Shown: positions 1-6,157, counted from the stretch's first letter. The stretch: DNA of 6,157 nucleotides from Candidatus Omnitrophota bacterium (GCA_029557025.1 JAKPRU010000856.1:1-6157), one strand, 5' to 3'. The notes: generated from the sequence alone by a model not told the origin. Numbers and translations are program-made.

Positions 1-209
1 TTCGGATAATCGCTCTTGAGAACGGTTTCCAGGCATCGTCGAATAAACATCTGCCCGTTGTAATTGAGGATAACCACGGAAACAAGCGGAGGATTCTGAA
101 AATAATGCAACCGGCCTCCGATAACAGGATCCGGGGGGACACCCTCTCCCATGACATTTTGATCCACAATCAGGTCGCCGGTATTCGCGCAGGATTCCGG
201 GTCAGGCAT
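1..209 (-). CDS. Family-2 (GT-A fold) glycosyltransferase, N-terminal fragment
   Basis: This gene reads leftward and runs off the window after 69 complete codons. Seen: from the ATG at 207-209 the frame is open to the edge. After a polar leader of about 40 residues comes PPLVSVVILNYNG (residues 40-52), then a segment containing RRCLETVLKSDYP (57-69). This is the classic first beta-strand and helix of GT2 enzymes: the strand-loop that binds the nucleotide sugar, followed by the helix ending in 'S.YPN'. Known: such enzymes transfer sugars from nucleotide donors to polysaccharide, lipid or protein acceptors on the cytoplasmic side. The catalytic DXD and general-base regions lie outside the window, so donor and acceptor cannot be stated. 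Start choice: the only in-frame upstream codons are six sense codons after a stop at 228-230, and AAGAG lies 8 bases before this ATG. The roughly 40-residue leader before the GT2 core is a little longer than usual. Assignment to the GT2 superfamily is confident; specific function is unknown. Confidence 0.85.
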   Translation of the reverse strand, partial: MPDPESCANTGDLIVDQNVMGEGVPPDPVIGGRLHYFQNPPLVSVVILNYNGQMFIRRCLETVLKSDYP

Positions 210-217
210 GAATGATA

Positions 218-222
218 CTCTT
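218..222 (-). promoter_or_regulatory. Probable ribosome binding site of the glycosyltransferase gene
   Basis: On the minus strand this reads AAGAG, with 8 bases between it and the ATG at 207-209. It is a modest Shine-Dalgarno match. Together with the in-frame stop at 228-230 it supports the chosen start. Confidence 0.45.
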
Positions 223-252
223 ATGATTCAGATTTGCCTCGCGTTCGGTTGG

Positions 253-268
253 CTGTCTAGTTTGACAG
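253..268. promoter_or_regulatory. Short dyad CTGT-N8-ACAG in the gap before the glycosyltransferase
   Basis: The sequence CTGTCTAGTTTGACAG is a perfect 5-base inverted repeat with a 6-base centre. It lies between the stop of the PIN/TRAM gene and the start of the glycosyltransferase gene. It has the outer form of an enterobacterial LexA site (CTGT-N8-ACAG), although the centre is not the alternating AT usual there. It could instead be a weak hairpin or another operator. No T-run follows it on either strand, so it is not a convincing intrinsic terminator. I see no clear -35/-10 pair nearby on the minus strand. Confidence 0.25.
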
Positions 269-291
269 GCAGGGCAGGGAAATGGTAGTGT

Positions 292-1380
292 TCAGCCTTG
301 GGACGGCGCCTCGATCTCGTGTGCGCGCCGTCTTCCTCCTCCTGTTTTGCCCGATTCCACCGCTTTGTATTCGATCAAAGCGCTCGGACGTGCGAACACC
401 ATCTGGCCGGATGCTGTTTGAATAATAGAAGAAACCTCCACCTCAATTGTCTGTCCGATCCATCCCCGACCTTTCTCTACAACAACCATCGTCCCATCCT
501 CAAGATATCCAATCCCCTGGTTCTCCTCTTTCCCCTCGCGCACCAGGGCGACATCCAAGCGTTCTCCCGGAAGAATCGCCCGCTTAAGAGACAAAGACAA
601 TTGATTGATATTAACTACCTTAATTTGCTCAATTTCCGCAACCTTACTTAAGTTGAAATCTACGGTATATACCACACCGTTGTGCTGCTTTGCCAAGTCC
701 AGCAGCTTACGGTCCACAGTATCTGTTCCGGGAGAATCGATCGGGAGGATCTCCAAGTCGATATGCGGATTGCTCCGGAGGTTCTCCAGAATCTCCAGTC
801 CCCGTCGTCCCTTACTGCGCTTTTGGTGATTGGTGGAATCGGACAATGCCTGAAGCTCCTCCGTGATGAACTTCGGAACCACAAACAGTCCTTCCAAAAA
901 CCCGGTTCTTGCCATGTCGGCGATGCGCCCGTCGATCAGGACGGATGTGTCGATGAACTTGGCTCCCAGAAGACGCCGTTCATCCGGTGTCACAAACTTC
1001 GATACGGTAAAATCCAGACGATGGGCCGAACGCAAACCTACCACCCCTCCGAAATACCCCATTAAAAGGTGCAATCCGATTTGCAGCGGCGCGCGGATAT
1101 CATCCGGAATGACATCGGACAACGGCATCAAAATCAGCGCCGATATGGACAAGCCGCACACCAGCCCAAACAATCCCATAATCAACTGCTGAGTGAAAAG
1201 GACCTTGATACGGCTCTCAATATAAACCAGAAGAATGGGCAACATGAATGCGAAGGGAAGGATCAGGATATAATCCCCCGGCAGGAAATACTCAAAAGAT
1301 TGTCGCAGATAGACATAAGTCAGGTAAAAGCTCAGGAGAATGAAAACCGCGCGAAGGATGCGTAAATATGGGTCTTTCAT
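292..1380 (-). CDS. yacL: YacL-type integral membrane protein with PIN and TRAM domains
   Basis: A 362-residue protein, essentially the length of Bacillus subtilis YacL. Seen: four hydrophobic segments at about 8-26, 37-54, 66-86 and 98-118 form an N-terminal membrane anchor. A PIN nuclease-like domain follows at about 140-258, starting KFIDTSVLIDGRIAD. Its candidate metal-binding acids are D144, E174 or E175, D223 (TVDRKLLDLA) and D241 (TVDFNL), so the acidic site looks intact. A TRAM domain, a small RNA-binding beta-barrel, spans about 268-330, and a basic then acidic low-complexity tail ends the protein. Known: PIN domains are Mg2+-dependent RNases and TRAM domains bind RNA; the role of YacL is poorly established. 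Inferred: a membrane-tethered ribonuclease or RNA-binding protein facing the cytoplasm. The ATG lies 24 bases after the radA stop without a good ribosome binding site, suggesting translation coupled to radA. Family assignment is strong; RNase activity is untested. Confidence 0.92.
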   Translation of the reverse strand: MKDPYLRILRAVFILLSFYLTYVYLRQSFEYFLPGDYILILPFAFMLPILLVYIESRIKVLFTQQLIMGLFGLVCGLSISALILMPLSDVIPDDIRAPLQIGLHLLMGYFGGVVGLRSAHRLDFTVSKFVTPDERRLLGAKFIDTSVLIDGRIADMARTGFLEGLFVVPKFITEELQALSDSTNHQKRSKGRRGLEILENLRSNPHIDLEILPIDSPGTDTVDRKLLDLAKQHNGVVYTVDFNLSKVAEIEQIKVVNINQLSLSLKRAILPGERLDVALVREGKEENQGIGYLEDGTMVVVEKGRGWIGQTIEVEVSSIIQTASGQMVFARPSALIEYKAVESGKTGGGRRRAHEIEAPSQG

Positions 1381-1404
1381 AATCGCAACAACCGTCTGAC
1401 CGAT

Positions 1405-2802
1405 TCAGGCCGTACCACCCTCCCAGTGAAATATCCTCTCGATCGCTTCTGTCACAGATTCTACCCCCGTACACTGCGCCTGCGCAATCTGAGCCAATTG
1501 TATTTCCCGCAGATTGGCCGACGGTACAATTTGGTGAATAAATCCCAACTGACAGGCCTCCGCAACCCGTTGTTCTGCGCCCTTCACACCGCGAATCTCT
1601 CCGCTCAACCCCATTTCACCAAACACCACCGTTCGGGCGGGCAACACCTGGTCTCGATCACTGGAAACAATAGCCATGCCCACTGCGAGATCTGCCGATG
1701 GTTCATCCAAATGAATGCCCCCAGTCACATTCATAAAAACATCTTTTGTCCCAAAGGGAATTCCCAGACGCTTTTCAAGCACAGCCAGAATCATCGCCAA
1801 ACGAGTGGGATCCGCGCCGGAGCAGGTGCGTCTTGGAATACCATACCCATGAAACGGTGTCACCAACGCCTGGACTTCGATCAGCAAGGGGCGATTCCCT
1901 TGCAGTGTCACAGTCACAAGTGAACCCGGTGGTTTATTAACCCCTTCGCCAAGGAACGCCATGGAGGCATTGCTGACCTCCTGAAGCCCCCGGCCGGTCA
2001 TTTCGAAAACTCCAATCTCATGCGTCGAACCGAAACGATTCTTGGTCACGCGAAGAATCCGGTAGGTATAATGCTGGTCTCCCTCGAAATACAGCACCGC
2101 ATCCACCAGGTGTTCCATCACCTTCGGTCCCGCGATGCTTCCGTCTTTGGTGACCTGTCCCACCAGAATAATCGGAATGCCCGTCTCTTTTGCCGTGCGG
2201 ATCAGCAATGCAGAGCAGTCTCGAACCTGTCCCACACTTCCCGGCGCCGCGCTCAACTCGCTCCAATAGGTCGTCTGAATCGAATCTACAACAGCCAGGT
2301 ACGGGCGAACCTCGCGGATTGTCGCAAGGATATTCTCAACGCGGGTCTCCGCTTTTACCAGCAGATTCTCCGACTGTGCGCCGATCCGGTCCGCGCGAAG
2401 TTTGATTTGCGAAAGCGATTCCTCGCCCGTCGTATAAAGCACATGCCCGCTGTTGCGGGCGATTCCTTCGCATATCTGAAGAAGCAATGTGGATTTTCCA
2501 ATCCCCGGCTCTCCACCCAAAAGCAGCGTGGCGCCGGGCAGAATCCCACCGCTGAGCGCACGGTCTACTTCATTCAGTCCGGTAGACAGATGGCCGATTT
2601 GATTGTCGGTGATATGCGTCAGAGGAACAGGAGAAATACCCATCCCGCCCGGTGACGACAAAACCGCCCCGCGAGTGTCGGGATGTTCTTCCACAACCTC
2701 TTCCGACGCCGTGTTCCATTCGCCACACTGCGGGCACCGACCGAACCACTTCGGTTGGGTGTTTCCGCAGGCTGCACAGGCATAAACAGTTCGACGTTTC
2801 AT
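1405..2802 (-). CDS. radA: DNA repair protein RadA (Sms)
   Basis: RadA is a RecA-like, DnaB-like hexameric ATPase that drives branch migration of recombination intermediates in the cytoplasm. Seen, in order: a four-cysteine zinc finger at C9, C12, C23 and C26 (CxxC-x10-CxxC); a Walker A motif GEPGIGKST at 97-105; a Walker B strand YLAVVDSIQT at 168-177; the RadA-specific KNRFG motif at 254-258; and a C-terminal Lon-protease-like domain from about 290 that includes GGIHLDEPSADLAVG (361-375). All diagnostic motifs are present and the 465-residue length is normal for the family. The Lon-like domain of RadA is generally regarded as a structural and DNA-binding module and not as a protease. The ATG is placed by the zinc finger, which begins within 10 residues. 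The preceding ribosome binding site is weak (GACGGA close to the start). The PIN/TRAM gene follows after 24 bases, so the two probably share a transcript. The disA gene found next to radA in Bacillus is not between them. Confidence 0.97.
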   Translation of the reverse strand: MKRRTVYACAACGNTQPKWFGRCPQCGEWNTASEEVVEEHPDTRGAVLSSPGGMGISPVPLTHITDNQIGHLSTGLNEVDRALSGGILPGATLLLGGEPGIGKSTLLLQICEGIARNSGHVLYTTGEESLSQIKLRADRIGAQSENLLVKAETRVENILATIREVRPYLAVVDSIQTTYWSELSAAPGSVGQVRDCSALLIRTAKETGIPIILVGQVTKDGSIAGPKVMEHLVDAVLYFEGDQHYTYRILRVTKNRFGSTHEIGVFEMTGRGLQEVSNASMAFLGEGVNKPPGSLVTVTLQGNRPLLIEVQALVTPFHGYGIPRRTCSGADPTRLAMILAVLEKRLGIPFGTKDVFMNVTGGIHLDEPSADLAVGMAIVSSDRDQVLPARTVVFGEMGLSGEIRGVKGAEQRVAEACQLGFIHQIVPSANLREIQLAQIAQAQCTGVESVTEAIERIFHWEGGTA

Positions 2803-2907
2803 TTTCCGTCAAGAAAGATATTTTTCAGGAAAGTATTCTCCGGTGTGTCCACAGACTGGAAACCTGTTGCAGTCAAATCCCCCTCTCTCTGTATGGGTTA
2901 TATTATC

Positions 2908-2943
2908 GGTCCCGTTGGTCCTGTTGGTCCCATCCCTCCCATC
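2908..2943. repeat. Degenerate 9-base tandem repeat (GGTCCCGTT-like)
   Basis: Read on the plus strand there are four consecutive 9-base units: GGTCCCGTT, GGTCCTGTT, GGTCCCATC and CCTCCCATC. The first three differ from one another by one to three bases and the fourth is more diverged. Because 9 is a multiple of 3, the array reads as Gly-Pro-Val/Ile in one plus-strand frame, but no plausible gene surrounds it. It sits wholly in the gap between the GH57 gene and radA. Its role is unknown; it could be a dispersed intergenic repeat or a slippage product. Confidence 0.7.
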
Positions 2944-2978
2944 CTCTCTCCCTCGCCTTTTCTCCCCTCCTTTCCTTC
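2928..2978. other. Polypyrimidine/polypurine tract
   Basis: On the plus strand 48 of 51 bases are C or T; the only purines are at 2932, 2941 and 2955. It overlaps the end of the 9-base repeat array and begins 9 bases after the GH57 stop codon in the direction of that gene. The transcript of the minus strand would be a G/A-rich stretch containing GGAGG-like words (for example at 2966-2970). Mirror-symmetric tracts of this kind can form triplex or G-rich structures, but no such property is shown here. Confidence 0.65.
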
Positions 2979-2986
2979 ATAACTTC

Positions 2987-5101
2987 TCAAACAAACCACC
3001 GCCGCAGGTGCAGGTGAGGTCCCGGCAGAGGAATTGACAGCAATCCTTCCTCCGGGCAGCGTTCGATGATCTCCCCATTCTCCAGCAGTTCCAGAGCAAA
3101 CTCGAGCGTTGTCGCGCGTACGGCACGGTCCGGCGCGGTCAGGATGCTCGTCAGATCAACAAAAATCTGGAGGGTTTTGTCCATCCGGTACAGTTTCACG
3201 CCGTATTGGTCCTCGGTCAGATCGATATCGCATTCCACCGGCGAGGCGCAAATCAAACGCATGGAACATCGCCCCAGTGCGAACGCATGGGCCAGGCGGG
3301 AACTGATGCGCAGACGTATGGCCAAGCCGTCCTCGGTCGCCCCGTAAAGACATTCGGACATCTCATAACTGGTGCGGTGCATGGTTCTGCCGGACCTCCC
3401 CGGCAGGTATTCGCTCGTCCCAGCCCATTCGAAGAAACTGGTTCCTTTGGGATTGGGACGACGGAACAAACGGCCTCCCAGAGAGGGGGCCACCAAGCCC
3501 TTTACGCGAATCGGTTTCTCCAGGCGACTGGGAGGATCTTGGCCCAGTAACTGGTAGACCGCTTGAAGACGGTTGCGGAAAATCCGGTCGAAAATATGCG
3601 CGTGAACGCATGGGTGGTCATCTCCGTACCACCAGAACCAATCGCTGGCCTCTGCGCGATAAATATGTTCCCAGGCTTCGGCGCAACGTTTCTCATCCAG
3701 GCGTCCCCGCTCGCGTATCAGTGTTTCCCGTGTCTGTCGAAGACAATCCCAGGCGATATTGTCCTCGTCCCCACCGATCCAAACCCGGAAATTCCGATTG
3801 ATCCACGATGCCGGAAACAAGTCGGTAATCGTATCCTCCGGCGGAAGAAGCTCCAGCGCCTCGCTTACCGTGCAGCACCGGATTTCAGGATCGCCTGTCA
3901 GGCGGGAGTACAACGCATCCAGAAACGCAAGACCGTCGTCGGGATAGTATTCCCAGCAGTTCTCCCCATCCAGGATCACCGGAACCAGACTCAGGCTTTG
4001 TTGCTGATCCGCGATGGCATGGACACGCGACAGAAAATCATCCACCGCGCGTTCCGCCGGAAATCGCGAATATTCGAATCCGATCAGGTCCGATAGTTTG
4101 TGATCCCGAAAAATCAGCGTAATCGTCCCGGAGGGCGTCTCCACAGCATAGGGTCGATAAAGGTTCTGCGGACGTTTCCCTCCTTTCAATTTTGAAGCAA
4201 ACAATACCGCCTCATCCGTTGCCGCCCATTCGATACCCGCCTCGGCCAGAATGCCCAGCGCTTCCTGCGACACGGAACCCTCCGCCGGCCACATCCCACG
4301 CGGAGGACGTCCGAATTCCTGCCGGTATTGACGCACCGCGCGCGCGACTTGTTCCCGCGCGTCTTCCGGGGCACGAAACGGAGGGCTGGGTAGACGGTCT
4401 TCCGGCTGGCTCAATCGCGCAATATTCGAATCACACAGCAACGGCAGGATCGGATGAAAAAATGGTGTCGTCGTCACTTCCAGAACCCCCGACTCCTGAA
4501 ACCGACGATGCACAGGGACCACTTCGGCCATCAGGCGCTGATGTTCTGTCAGCACAATCCTCTTTTCTTCCTCGGTAAAGTTCTTTCCTTTCTCGATGAG
4601 AACCCCCAGCGGACTTTCAGGATGCATCCGGAAAATCGGGTCGATCCAAACCAGGTTGAACCAGACCTGCAAATCCCGGTATTCCTGCGGGGTGAATTCC
4701 GCCAGGCACCGTTCCAGGGAGTTCTTGCGTCTTTGCCACAGATTCTTATACGGGCGGTGGGGACGAATCATCCACTGCTCATTGGCATCGAAAAAATTTG
4801 TCAGGAGATATCGTTTCTCACTGTCCGTCAGGTCCTCGGCGGGTTTCCAGGACAGCCGCCAGGCCGTATCGGTCAGGCTTCCATCTTCATATCCGTGAAT
4901 CTGCTCGATCAGGCTGGGAACCAGGTTGATTGTCTGATGGACCTTTGGATATCGGCCCCCGAGCATAGCCATATCCACATAGTCCTTGGTGCAATGAAGC
5001 CGCACCCAAGGCAGAACCAGCTCTCCAGCCTCCGGGTCGTAATAGGGCGGCTGATGCTGATGCCAGAACAAACAAAGAAGAATTCGTGGACTTGCTGACA
5101 T
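2987..5101 (-). CDS. GH57 family glycoside hydrolase (alpha-amylase/amylopullulanase type)
   Basis: A 704-residue retaining alpha-glucan hydrolase of family GH57, probably cytoplasmic because no signal peptide is seen. Seen, the five GH57 conserved regions in order: HQHQP at 14-18; TTPFFHPILP at 211-220; GMWPAEGSVS at 269-278 with the predicted nucleophile E274; ILDGENCWEYYPDDG at 376-390 with the predicted acid/base D378; and DWFWWYGDDH at 487-496. Both catalytic residues are present. The fourth region is the type seen in amylases and amylopullulanases, unlike that of GH57 branching enzymes. The catalytic barrel and helical region occupy about 1-520. A beta-rich C-terminal domain (about 535-704) of unclear function follows. 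Inferred: hydrolysis of alpha-1,4 and perhaps alpha-1,6 bonds in glycogen made by the neighbouring GlgA, whose stop lies 95 bases upstream. Start choice: AAGGTGA ends 6 bases before the ATG, and the first conserved region begins at residue 14. Exact specificity (amylase, amylopullulanase or glucanotransferase) cannot be read from the sequence. Confidence 0.92.
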   Translation of the reverse strand: MSASPRILLCLFWHQHQPPYYDPEAGELVLPWVRLHCTKDYVDMAMLGGRYPKVHQTINLVPSLIEQIHGYEDGSLTDTAWRLSWKPAEDLTDSEKRYLLTNFFDANEQWMIRPHRPYKNLWQRRKNSLERCLAEFTPQEYRDLQVWFNLVWIDPIFRMHPESPLGVLIEKGKNFTEEEKRIVLTEHQRLMAEVVPVHRRFQESGVLEVTTTPFFHPILPLLCDSNIARLSQPEDRLPSPPFRAPEDAREQVARAVRQYRQEFGRPPRGMWPAEGSVSQEALGILAEAGIEWAATDEAVLFASKLKGGKRPQNLYRPYAVETPSGTITLIFRDHKLSDLIGFEYSRFPAERAVDDFLSRVHAIADQQQSLSLVPVILDGENCWEYYPDDGLAFLDALYSRLTGDPEIRCCTVSEALELLPPEDTITDLFPASWINRNFRVWIGGDEDNIAWDCLRQTRETLIRERGRLDEKRCAEAWEHIYRAEASDWFWWYGDDHPCVHAHIFDRIFRNRLQAVYQLLGQDPPSRLEKPIRVKGLVAPSLGGRLFRRPNPKGTSFFEWAGTSEYLPGRSGRTMHRTSYEMSECLYGATEDGLAIRLRISSRLAHAFALGRCSMRLICASPVECDIDLTEDQYGVKLYRMDKTLQIFVDLTSILTAPDRAVRATTLEFALELLENGEIIERCPEEGLLSIPLPGPHLHLRRWFV

Positions 5102-5107
5102 ACAACG

Positions 5108-5114
5108 TCACCTT
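5108..5114 (-). promoter_or_regulatory. Ribosome binding site of the GH57 gene
   Basis: On the minus strand this reads AAGGTGA, a good Shine-Dalgarno match, 6 bases before the ATG at 5099-5101. It fixes the start of the GH57 gene and indicates efficient independent initiation. Confidence 0.7.
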
Positions 5115-5145
5115 ATTGCGCCTTGTTTTCAAGTTATAGGGGTCT

Positions 5146-5180
5146 TCTCCCTCGCCCTCCAGGATGGCTGCTGAGGGAGA
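5146..5180. repeat. Inverted repeat between glgA and the GH57 gene
   Basis: The arms TCTCCCTC (5146-5153) and GAGGGAGA (5173-5180) are perfect 8-base complements around a 19-base loop. Within the loop GCC (5154-5156) and GGC (5166-5168) can extend the structure imperfectly. It begins 17 bases past the glgA stop codon. On the minus strand the 3' arm is followed by AGACCCC and not by a T-run, so it is not a standard intrinsic terminator. It could be an RNA stem that protects the 3' end of the glgA message, a REP-like element or a weak attenuator. The word TCTCCCTCGCC at 5146-5156 recurs exactly at 2947-2957 in the gap after the GH57 gene. Confidence 0.5.
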
Positions 5181-5196
5181 GAGCAAACCGGACAAA

Positions 5197-6157
5197 TCAC
5201 ATCTCCGCCTCTCTCAAAATCTTGCGATACAGATTCTCATACGCACGCGCTGCGGTAGTCCAGGAAAAATCCTGCGCCATCCCCCGCCGGACAATCTCGT
5301 TCCACCGCTGAGTCGTCCGGAATGCGGCAACCGCCCGGCTGACCGCATCCCTGAGCGCAGCAACGGAGGATTCCTCAAAAACAAATCCGTTTCCGTCCGG
5401 ATTCTCATCGGCATCCCGGATGGTGTCCGCCAGGCCCCCTGTCTTTCGCACAATCGGCACGGTCCCGTATTTCAAACTGTACAATTGGGTCAATCCACAA
5501 GGCTCATACCGCGAGGGCATCAGAAACATGTCTGCGCCCGCCTGGATCAAGTGTGCCATCCGTTCATCATAGGCGATTCGCACACCACAGACCCCTGAAT
5601 TCTCTCGCGCAAGACGGCTCAGGGCCTCCTCCAGATTGAATTCGCCCGTCCCCAGAATCGTCAGCGCCACATCGTTCTTTAACAGGTCCGGTAAGGCTTC
5701 GACCAGAAGATCGATCCCCTTCTGGTAGGCCAATCTCGCGACAACGCCGATCAACGGCTTAGACAGACATTCGGGGTTCAGCCCGAACTGTCGGATCAAT
5801 TCCTTCTTATTTACGGCTTTGCCCTGGCTTACCGTTTCAGCGCTGTAGTTTCGTTCGATGAACGTATCCGATTCCGGATTCCACTTGCTGTAATCCACAC
5901 CATTGACAATTCCGCACAAACGCGAGGCGCGTTTGCGCAAAATCCCATTCAATCCGCAACCGAATTCCTCGGTTTGTATCTCTACGCTGTATGCCTGGCT
6001 GACCGTTGAAAGGTAGTCCGCGTGAACCAGGGCGCCTTTTAACAGGCTGATCTGTCCCCAGAATTCCACACCGTCGATATGAAACTGGTCCCAGCCGATC
6101 CCGGCTATGGCAATTTGCTCCGCGGGAAACAAACCCTGATAGGCCAGGTTGTGAATA
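5197..6157 (-). CDS. glgA: Glycogen synthase GlgA, C-terminal two thirds
   Basis: GlgA transfers glucose from a nucleotide donor (usually ADP-glucose) to the non-reducing end of an alpha-1,4-glucan in the cytoplasm; it is a GT5 enzyme with a GT-B fold. The gene enters from the right edge and 319 complete codons plus one base are visible. The first are IHNLAYQG, the conserved segment near residue 160 of typical GlgA, so about 160 N-terminal residues, including the glycine-rich donor-binding motif, lie outside. Seen, numbering from the edge: VSQAYSVEIQTEEFGCG (52-68), GIVNGVDYSKWNP (82-94), VARLAYQKG (139-147, with the conserved Arg 141 and Lys 146), GADMFLMPSRYEPCGLTQL (207-225, with the catalytic Glu 218 and the Cys two residues later) and TGGLADTIRD (239-248). 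All key C-domain residues are intact. A TTG at 6130-6132 is inside the conserved HNLAYQGLFPAEQ block and is not the start. The C-terminus is of normal extent. Confidence 0.95.
   Translation of the reverse strand, partial: IHNLAYQGLFPAEQIAIAGIGWDQFHIDGVEFWGQISLLKGALVHADYLSTVSQAYSVEIQTEEFGCGLNGILRKRASRLCGIVNGVDYSKWNPESDTFIERNYSAETVSQGKAVNKKELIRQFGLNPECLSKPLIGVVARLAYQKGIDLLVEALPDLLKNDVALTILGTGEFNLEEALSRLARENSGVCGVRIAYDERMAHLIQAGADMFLMPSRYEPCGLTQLYSLKYGTVPIVRKTGGLADTIRDADENPDGNGFVFEESSVAALRDAVSRAVAAFRTTQRWNEIVRRGMAQDFSWTTAARAYENLYRKILREAEM

Larger units (their letters stand above)
2803..2986. other. 184-base intergenic gap between the GH57 gene and radA
   Basis: The longest gap in the window, separating the glucan genes from radA. 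It contains the 9-base repeat array (2908-2943) and the polypyrimidine tract (2928-2978), described separately. The radA-proximal part (2803-2900) is mixed sequence and is where a radA promoter would be expected. On the minus strand there is GATAAT (2902-2907), a fair -10, and TGGACA closer to radA, a fair -35, but neither has a properly spaced partner, so I do not assign a promoter. No hairpin followed by a T-run is seen after the GH57 stop, so read-through into radA cannot be excluded. Confidence 0.6.

Noticed and set aside
2020..2655. A 211-codon open frame on the plus strand opposite radA
   Set aside because: It lies entirely antisense to a gene with every RadA motif intact. Its translation is rich in Arg, Gln, His and Ser with no recognisable domain, as expected for a complementary-strand shadow of a GC-biased gene.
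2908..2943. CRISPR-like array
   Set aside because: Units are 9 bases with no spacers between them, and no cas gene is nearby.
2683..2982. Plus-strand frame with a Gly-Pro-Val collagen-like stretch
   Set aside because: The Gly-Pro-Val/Ile stretch is the translation of the 9-base intergenic repeat and is too short for a collagen-like protein. The frame begins antisense to radA and has no domain.
3563..4096. A 177-codon open frame on the plus strand inside the GH57 gene
   Set aside because: It overlaps the region encoding the fourth and fifth GH57 conserved regions. There is no motif, no neighbouring plus-strand gene and no ribosome binding site of note.
4454..5098. A 214-codon open frame on the plus strand opposite the start of the GH57 gene
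   Set aside because: It is antisense to the conserved N-terminal part of the GH57 protein and shows no domain of its own. It is explained by codon bias on the coding strand.
5146..5180. Intrinsic terminator after glgA
   Set aside because: A stem is present, but no T-run follows the 3' arm on the minus strand and the loop is long. It is kept only as an inverted repeat of unknown role.
6130..6132. TTG as a possible start of the glgA gene
   Set aside because: The frame stays open to the window edge and the codons before it encode IHNLAYQG, a conserved internal block of GlgA. The real start is outside the window.

Overview
This window comes from a bacterial chromosome of moderate GC content. 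All recognisable genes lie on the minus strand, so the map reads from right to left: glgA (cut by the right edge), a GH57 glycoside hydrolase, radA, a YacL-type PIN/TRAM membrane protein, and the first 69 codons of a family-2 glycosyltransferase (cut by the left edge). No RNA gene, CRISPR array, transposase or integrase, phage gene or toxin-antitoxin pair is visible. Coding density is high, with gaps of 95, 184, 24 and 82 bases.

The right half (2987-6157) is an alpha-glucan module. Glycogen synthase builds alpha-1,4-glucan from a nucleotide-glucose donor. The GH57 enzyme has no visible signal peptide and carries the amylase/amylopullulanase-type conserved regions, so it probably trims or degrades the same polymer in the cytoplasm. 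The left-centre (292-2802) is a genome-maintenance pair: RadA, a RecA-like branch-migration ATPase, followed 24 bases later by a four-helix membrane protein with PIN and TRAM domains. In Bacillus subtilis the corresponding genes sit with disA between them; here they are directly adjacent. The two modules point the same way but are separated by the only long intergenic gap. That gap holds a polypyrimidine tract and a short degenerate array of 9-base repeats.

Taxonomy cannot be settled from the sequence. YacL-type proteins, intracellular GH57 enzymes and glgA/GH57 neighbours occur together in several Gram-positive and deep-branching or uncultured phyla. The content is mostly housekeeping. I did not find a convincing new biological system. 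The most unusual material is intergenic: the 9-base repeat array with its pyrimidine tract, an inverted repeat between glgA and the GH57 gene that shares an 11-base word with that tract, and a CTGT-N8-ACAG dyad upstream of the glycosyltransferase.
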